Of a DNA stretch of 64,000 bases, positions 59,734 through 64,000 are shown piece after piece. Within the stretch, counting starts at the first letter, position 1, and each line of letters opens with the position of its first letter. Origin of the DNA: an uncultured Lentibacter sp. (lineage in GTDB: Bacteria > Pseudomonadota > Alphaproteobacteria > Rhodobacterales > Rhodobacteraceae). The notes under the pieces were generated by a model, which was not told the origin of the DNA, did no database searches, and saw only the letters and a program-made list of their open reading frames with translations. A program made the position numbers and the translations under genes. The stretch covers positions 23,133 through 87,132 of the forward strand of contig NZ_CAKZKL010000017.1 in the NCBI RefSeq assembly GCF_937123735.1, read 5' to 3'.

Positions 59734-60581
59734 GACAGGCGCGTTTGCAGGTATTGGGGTTGTGTCGCTGGTCTTATCCGAGCCAGACGGGGGCTTTCAA
59801 CAACAAGGGTGAGAGCCTGGAGGCGCTGCGCGCAGAGCTTTATGACGCGGCGCGTATGCGGGTGCGGCTGTTCTTTCTGGAGCATTTGGTGCTGCCGAGC
59901 CTGCGGGCGCAGACGGATACCGAGTTTACGCTTGTATTGATGATGGGCGAGAGCCTGCCTGAGCCGTGGCGGGGGCGGGTGCTGGAGCTGATCCGCGATG
60001 TGCCTCAGGTGAAGCCGGTGTTTTTGCCCGAGGGCCAGAACCATATGGAGGCCTGCCGCGCACTGATGATGGCGCATCGTGACCAGAGCGCGGATGTTGT
60101 GGTCGAGTTCCGTCTAGATGATGACGACGCTGTGGCAGAGAATTTTGTGGAGCGGTTGCGTGCGCTCTACCGCCAGCTGCGTCCGATCTACAAGGAGCAC
60201 GGGCGCGCGGCGGTGGATTTTTGCCGCGGGTTCCTGTTTCGCTGCGAGGCGGATGGGGCGGTGACGTATCTGCCCGTGGAAGCGCGGCTCTGGACGCCTG
60301 CCTTGGCGCTTTATCTGCCGCCCGGGCACAAGCGCAGCCTGCTCAACTATCCGCATATGCGCACCTGGCGGGCCATGCCTGTCTTGAGCCTGATGAAGCA
60401 GCCCATGTTTGTGCGCGGCGCGCATGAGGGCAATGACAGCGCGATCAAGGAGCGCAAGGTGGACAGCTTTCGCTACAAGCTGGAGGCGCTGCCAGAGCTG
60501 ATGCAGGCCCGGTTCGGGGTGGATCTGGAGCGCTTTGAGCAGGGCTGGCGCGCGCTCGGGGGGCAAAAGGACGCAAGCTGA
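59730..60581 (+). CDS. Putative rhamnosyltransferase-like protein, copy 2
   Basis: The 283-residue protein is a paralogue of the gene at 57998. It shares the L-G-L-x-R-(F/W)-S start, FLEHLVLPSLRAQTDTEFTLVLM near residue 43 and VEFRLDDDDAVAENFV near 125 with the same four-aspartate site. Its GTG start lies in the stop of the transporter gene (GTGA); no ATG or ribosome site fits better. The N-terminus starts VRQARLQVLGLCRWSYPSQTG. Substrate unknown. Confidence 0.72.
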   Translation: MRQARLQVLGLCRWSYPSQTGAFNNKGESLEALRAELYDAARMRVRLFFLEHLVLPSLRAQTDTEFTLVLMMGESLPEPWRGRVLELIRDVPQVKPVFLPEGQNHMEACRALMMAHRDQSADVVVEFRLDDDDAVAENFVERLRALYRQLRPIYKEHGRAAVDFCRGFLFRCEADGAVTYLPVEARLWTPALALYLPPGHKRSLLNYPHMRTWRAMPVLSLMKQPMFVRGAHEGNDSAIKERKVDSFRYKLEALPELMQARFGVDLERFEQGWRALGGQKDAS

Positions 60582-60600
60582 GCCGCGCGGGTGGCGTGTG

Positions 60601-60629
60601 TTGACAAGCCCGGCGACTCCCCATATACG
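60601..60629 (+). promoter_or_regulatory. Strong sigma-70 promoter of the str operon
   Basis: TTGACA (60601-60606), 17 bases, TATACG (60624-60629), 222 bases before rpsL. The consensus -35 and ideal spacing fit a highly expressed ribosomal operon. The long leader up to 60851 contains no gene and can serve autogenous control. Confidence 0.75.
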
Positions 60630-60851
60630 CCCTCTCATCCGGCTTAGGGGACGACCCGATGCCGTTTGCATAACTTGAGTGGTCAAGATCCGAGCTACTG
60701 CTGCGAAGATCCTCTGAGAACCCGCCGCGCCGTTTACCTCGGAATGGGAACGATGCGGCTTTTGTGTGTTGTGGACGCATAACGCGCAGCGAATTGAAAC
60801 CGCGAGGGGACACCCTTGCACACATGTGTTGAGAAACGGGAAAAGAGCCCT

Positions 60852-61223
60852 ATGCCAACGATCCAACAGCTCATCCGGAAGCCCCGGAAGCCGAAAGTCA
60901 AACGCTCCAAATCGCTTCACCTTGAGGGCAACCCTCAAAAGCGCGGCGTTTGCACACGCGTATACACCACAACGCCCAAGAAGCCGAACTCGGCCATGCG
61001 GAAGGTTGCCAAAGTGCGCCTGACAAACGGTTTTGAGGTCATCAGCTACATCGGCGGCGAAAGCCACAACCTTCAGGAGCACTCAGTGGTTCTGATCCGC
61101 GGCGGCCGTGTAAAAGACCTTCCAGGTGTCCGCTACCACATCCTGCGCGGTGTTCTTGATACGCAAGGCGTTAAAGACCGTAAGCAGCGCCGCTCGAAAT
61201 ATGGCGCTAAGCGTCCTAAGTAA
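60852..61223 (+). CDS. rpsL: 30S ribosomal protein S12
   Basis: The 123-residue decoding-centre protein has [15 protein letters not shown] at the start and [21 protein letters not shown] near residue 36. The Lys-Lys around 42-43 and the Lys-Asp-Leu-Pro-Gly-Val-Arg-Tyr-His loop near 87 are of the streptomycin-sensitive wild type. It is first in the operon with rpsG, fusA and tuf. Confidence 0.98.
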   Translation: MPTIQQLIRKPRKPKVKRSKSLHLEGNPQKRGVCTRVYTTTPKKPNSAMRKVAKVRLTNGFEVISYIGGESHNLQEHSVVLIRGGRVKDLPGVRYHILRGVLDTQGVKDRKQRRSKYGAKRPK

Positions 61224-61706
<483 letters not shown>

Positions 61707-61721
61707 TAGGAAGCACCTGAC

Positions 61722-63839
61722 ATGGCACGCGACTATCCCCTCGAACGCTACCGCAACTTTGGTATTATTGCGCATATTGATGCGGGTAAGACCACCTGCT
61801 CGGAGCGGATCCTGTTTTACACGGGCAAATCACACAACATCGGCGAAGTGCATGACGGCGCCGCAACAATGGACTGGATGGAGCAAGAGCAGGAGCGTGG
61901 CATCACGATCACCTCTGCGGCGACAACCACGTTCTGGGAGCGCACGGAGAACGGCAAAGAGCCTGATTCCGAAAAGCACCGCATGAACATCATCGACACC
62001 CCCGGCCACGTTGACTTCACCATTGAAGTTGAGCGTTCGCTGGCGGTTCTGGATGGCGCGGTCACGGTTCTGGACGGCAACGCCGGCGTTGAGCCGCAAA
62101 CCGAGACAGTCTGGCGTCAGGCCGACCGTTACAAGGTTCCGCGGATTGTGTTTGTCAACAAGATGGACAAGATCGGCGCTGACTTCTTTAACTGTGTGCG
62201 CATGATCGAAGACCGCACCGGCGCGCGCGCTGTGCCGATCGGTGTTCCGATCGGGTCGGAAACAGACCTTGAGGGTCTTGTTGATCTGGTGACCATGGAA
62301 GAGTGGCTCTGGCAGGGGGAAGACCTTGGCGCGAGCTGGATCAAGGCACCGATCCGCGAAAGCCTGCAAGACATGGCCGCCGAATGGCGCGGCAAGATGA
62401 TCGAAGCGGCCGTCGAAGAAGACGACGAAGCCATGATGGAGTATCTGGAAGGCAACGAGCCCGACGTTCCCACGCTGCGCCGCTTGCTGCGCAAGGGCAC
62501 CTTGGCTCTGAGCTTTGTGCCTGTTCTGGGCGGCTCTGCCTTCAAGAACAAAGGTGTTCAGCCTCTCTTGAACGCTGTTGTCGATTATCTGCCAAGCCCG
62601 CTTGATGTGGTTGATTACATGGGCTTTGCCCCCGGTGATGAGACAGAGACACGCAACATTGCCCGCCGTGCGGAAGATGATATGGCCTTCTCTGGCCTTG
62701 CCTTCAAAATCATGAACGACCCCTTCGTGGGCTCGCTGACCTTCACGCGGATCTATTCAGGCACGCTCGCCAAAGGCGACACCGTGTTGAACGCGACCAA
62801 GGGCAAGAAAGAGCGCATTGGCCGTATGATGATGATGCACTCGATCAACCGCGAAGAGATCGAGGAAGCCTTTGCGGGCGACATCATCGCGCTTGCGGGT
62901 CTGAAGGACACGACAACAGGCGACACGCTTTGCGACGTGAAGGAGCCTGTGGTTCTGGAGACGATGACATTCCCCGATCCGGTGATCGAGATTGCCATTG
63001 AGCCAAAGACGAAGAACGACCAGGAGAAAATGTCTCAGGGTTTGCAGCGTCTTGCGGCCGAAGACCCCTCGTTCCGTGTGGAAACCGATTTGGAATCAGG
63101 CCAGACGATCATGAAGGGTATGGGCGAACTTCACCTTGATATTCTCGTGGACCGTCTGAAGCGTGAGTTCAAAGTGGAAGCCAACATCGGTGCGCCACAG
63201 GTGGCGTATCGCGAGACCATTTCCCGCGAAGTCGAGCATACCTACACGCACAAGAAGCAGTCAGGTGGTTCAGGCCAGTTTGGCGAGGTGAAAATGATCA
63301 TCTCTCCAACAGAAGCCGGTGAAGGCTACTCGTTTGAAAGCCGGATTGTCGGCGGGTCTATTCCCAAAGAATATATCCCCGGTGTTGAAAAGGGCATCAA
63401 CTCGGTCATGGACAGCGGCCCCCTGGCGGGCTTCCCTGTGATTGACTTCAAGGTGGCGCTCATCGACGGTAAGTTCCACGATGTTGACTCCTCGGTTCTG
63501 GCTTTCGAAATCGCGGCACGCATGTGTATGCGTGAAGGCATGAAAAAAGCCGGTGCGAAGCTTCTGGAGCCTGTGATGAAAGTCGAAGTCATCACGCCGG
63601 AAGAGTATACCGGTGGGATCATCGGCGATCTGACGTCCCGTCGTGGCCAGGTGAACGGCCAGGACACACGCGGCAACGCGATCGCGATCGACGCTTTTGT
63701 GCCGCTGGCGAATATGTTCGGCTACATCAACACGCTGCGCTCCATGTCTTCGGGCCGCGCGCAGTTCACGATGCAGTTTGACCATTACGAGCCGGTTCCA
63801 AGCAACATCTCGGAAGAAATTCAGGCGAAATACGCCTAA
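61722..63839 (+). CDS. fusA: Elongation factor G
   Basis: The 705-residue GTPase drives ribosomal translocation. Its G domain has [15 protein letters not shown] near residue 17, [10 protein letters not shown] near 60, DTPGHVDF near 92 and the NKMD motif near 146. Domains II to V follow, with [18 protein letters not shown] near 467 and [17 protein letters not shown] at the end. Length is normal for the housekeeping EF-G. A repeat copy separates it from tuf. Confidence 0.98.
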   Translation: MARDYPLERYRNFGIIAHIDAGKTTCSERILFYTGKSHNIGEVHDGAATMDWMEQEQERGITITSAATTTFWERTENGKEPDSEKHRMNIIDTPGHVDFTIEVERSLAVLDGAVTVLDGNAGVEPQTETVWRQADRYKVPRIVFVNKMDKIGADFFNCVRMIEDRTGARAVPIGVPIGSETDLEGLVDLVTMEEWLWQGEDLGASWIKAPIRESLQDMAAEWRGKMIEAAVEEDDEAMMEYLEGNEPDVPTLRRLLRKGTLALSFVPVLGGSAFKNKGVQPLLNAVVDYLPSPLDVVDYMGFAPGDETETRNIARRAEDDMAFSGLAFKIMNDPFVGSLTFTRIYSGTLAKGDTVLNATKGKKERIGRMMMMHSINREEIEEAFAGDIIALAGLKDTTTGDTLCDVKEPVVLETMTFPDPVIEIAIEPKTKNDQEKMSQGLQRLAAEDPSFRVETDLESGQTIMKGMGELHLDILVDRLKREFKVEANIGAPQVAYRETISREVEHTYTHKKQSGGSGQFGEVKMIISPTEAGEGYSFESRIVGGSIPKEYIPGVEKGINSVMDSGPLAGFPVIDFKVALIDGKFHDVDSSVLAFEIAARMCMREGMKKAGAKLLEPVMKVEVITPEEYTGGIIGDLTSRRGQVNGQDTRGNAIAIDAFVPLANMFGYINTLRSMSSGRAQFTMQFDHYEPVPSNISEEIQAKYA

Positions 63840-63844
63840 CCAGC

Positions 63845-63903
63845 GGTGCGCCGTAAAGGCGCACCCTACACCCACCTCGTAGGGTGCGCATTCAATGCGC
63901 ACC
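63845..63903. repeat. Palindromic repeat family, copy D (fusA-tuf gap)
   Basis: GGTGCGC...GGCGCACC, CCTAC...GTAGG and GGTGCGC...GCGCACC in 59 bp, with the same order and orientation as copies B and C. It starts five bases after the fusA stop and ends 28 bases before the tuf start. Confidence 0.9.
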
Positions 63904-63931
63904 GCAAATTGAAAATTAAGGAGGCCACCTC

Positions 63932-64000
63932 ATGGCAAAGGAAAAGTTTGACCGTAGTAAACCGCATTGCAACATCGGCACGATTGGTCACGTTGACCAC
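63932..64000 (+). CDS. tuf: Elongation factor Tu, N-terminal fragment (runs off the right edge)
   Basis: Only 23 codons lie in the window: MAKEKFDRSKPHCNIGTIGH then VDH, where GHVDH begins the G1 region. TTAAGGAGGCCACCTC is a strong ribosome site. Order rpsL-rpsG-fusA-tuf is the usual str operon. Whether this is the only tuf copy cannot be seen. Confidence 0.95.
   Translation, partial: MAKEKFDRSKPHCNIGTIGHVDH

Overview
The window is high-GC DNA from an alphaproteobacterium, most likely Rhodobacteraceae (Roseobacter group). Several features point there: a LexA box of the GTTC-N7-GTTC type before an mmcB-like gene, a tRNA-His with no encoded G-1 and an A discriminator, a 44-residue aa3-oxidase subunit IV, an RpoH-box sigma factor, AzlCD, a MobB-MoeA fusion, and many small proteins known mainly from this family. 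Genes are tightly packed with many ATGA-type start/stop overlaps. I see no transposase, phage gene, plasmid function, CRISPR array or rRNA.

Layout. 1-5.2 kb: the end of gshA, then a minus-strand group pyrB, a small membrane protein, an apparently metal-ligand-less dihydroorotase homologue and plsY, then a divergent family-4-like uracil-DNA glycosylase and moaB. 5.3-10.2 kb: an RND efflux adaptor and pump. 10.1-16.8 kb: a DsbD-N-like protein, YqgE, a Sua5-type tRNA-modification enzyme, a DmdC-like acyl-CoA dehydrogenase with an MBL-fold hydrolase, cytochrome oxidase subunit IV and a lipoprotein. 16.8-21.2 kb: azlCD and a molybdenum-cofactor operon (fdhD, mobA, mobB-moeA). 21.2-31.9 kb: greA, ETF-quinone oxidoreductase, a TPR protein, ispE, a structured gene-free interval, SOS-controlled mmcB, a GNAT enzyme, tRNA-His, a RluA-family pseudouridine synthase and rpoH. 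32-36.4 kb: purD, xseA and an MttB-family methyltransferase without pyrrolysine. 36.4-43.1 kb: a DUF4153-type membrane protein, a degenerate H-NOX protein coupled to a diguanylate cyclase, and a class III aminotransferase.

43.2-64 kb holds the transcription/translation core: secE, nusG, rplK, rplA, rplJ, rplL, rpoB, rpoC, rpsL, rpsG, fusA and the start of tuf. Two non-core inserts break it: a trimethylamine-dehydrogenase-like flavoprotein between rplA and rplJ, and two rhamnosyltransferase-like genes flanking an EamA transporter between rpoC and rpsL. Four gaps in this cluster carry copies of one palindromic repeat family.

The most unusual observations are: (i) two intergenic elements 36 kb apart that share three GCGTGCAC repeats at an 11-bp period, followed after exactly 42 bp by GCGTGCGC; (ii) a roughly 200-nt interval before mmcB that can fold into nested helices plus a 9-bp pseudoknot; (iii) proteins that have lost catalytic or ligand residues (dihydroorotase, H-NOX, uracil-DNA glycosylase, FdhD, the TMADH-like enzyme); and (iv) the palindromic repeats confined to gaps of the ribosomal/RNA-polymerase cluster. 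All assignments come from reading the sequence; no database search was run.
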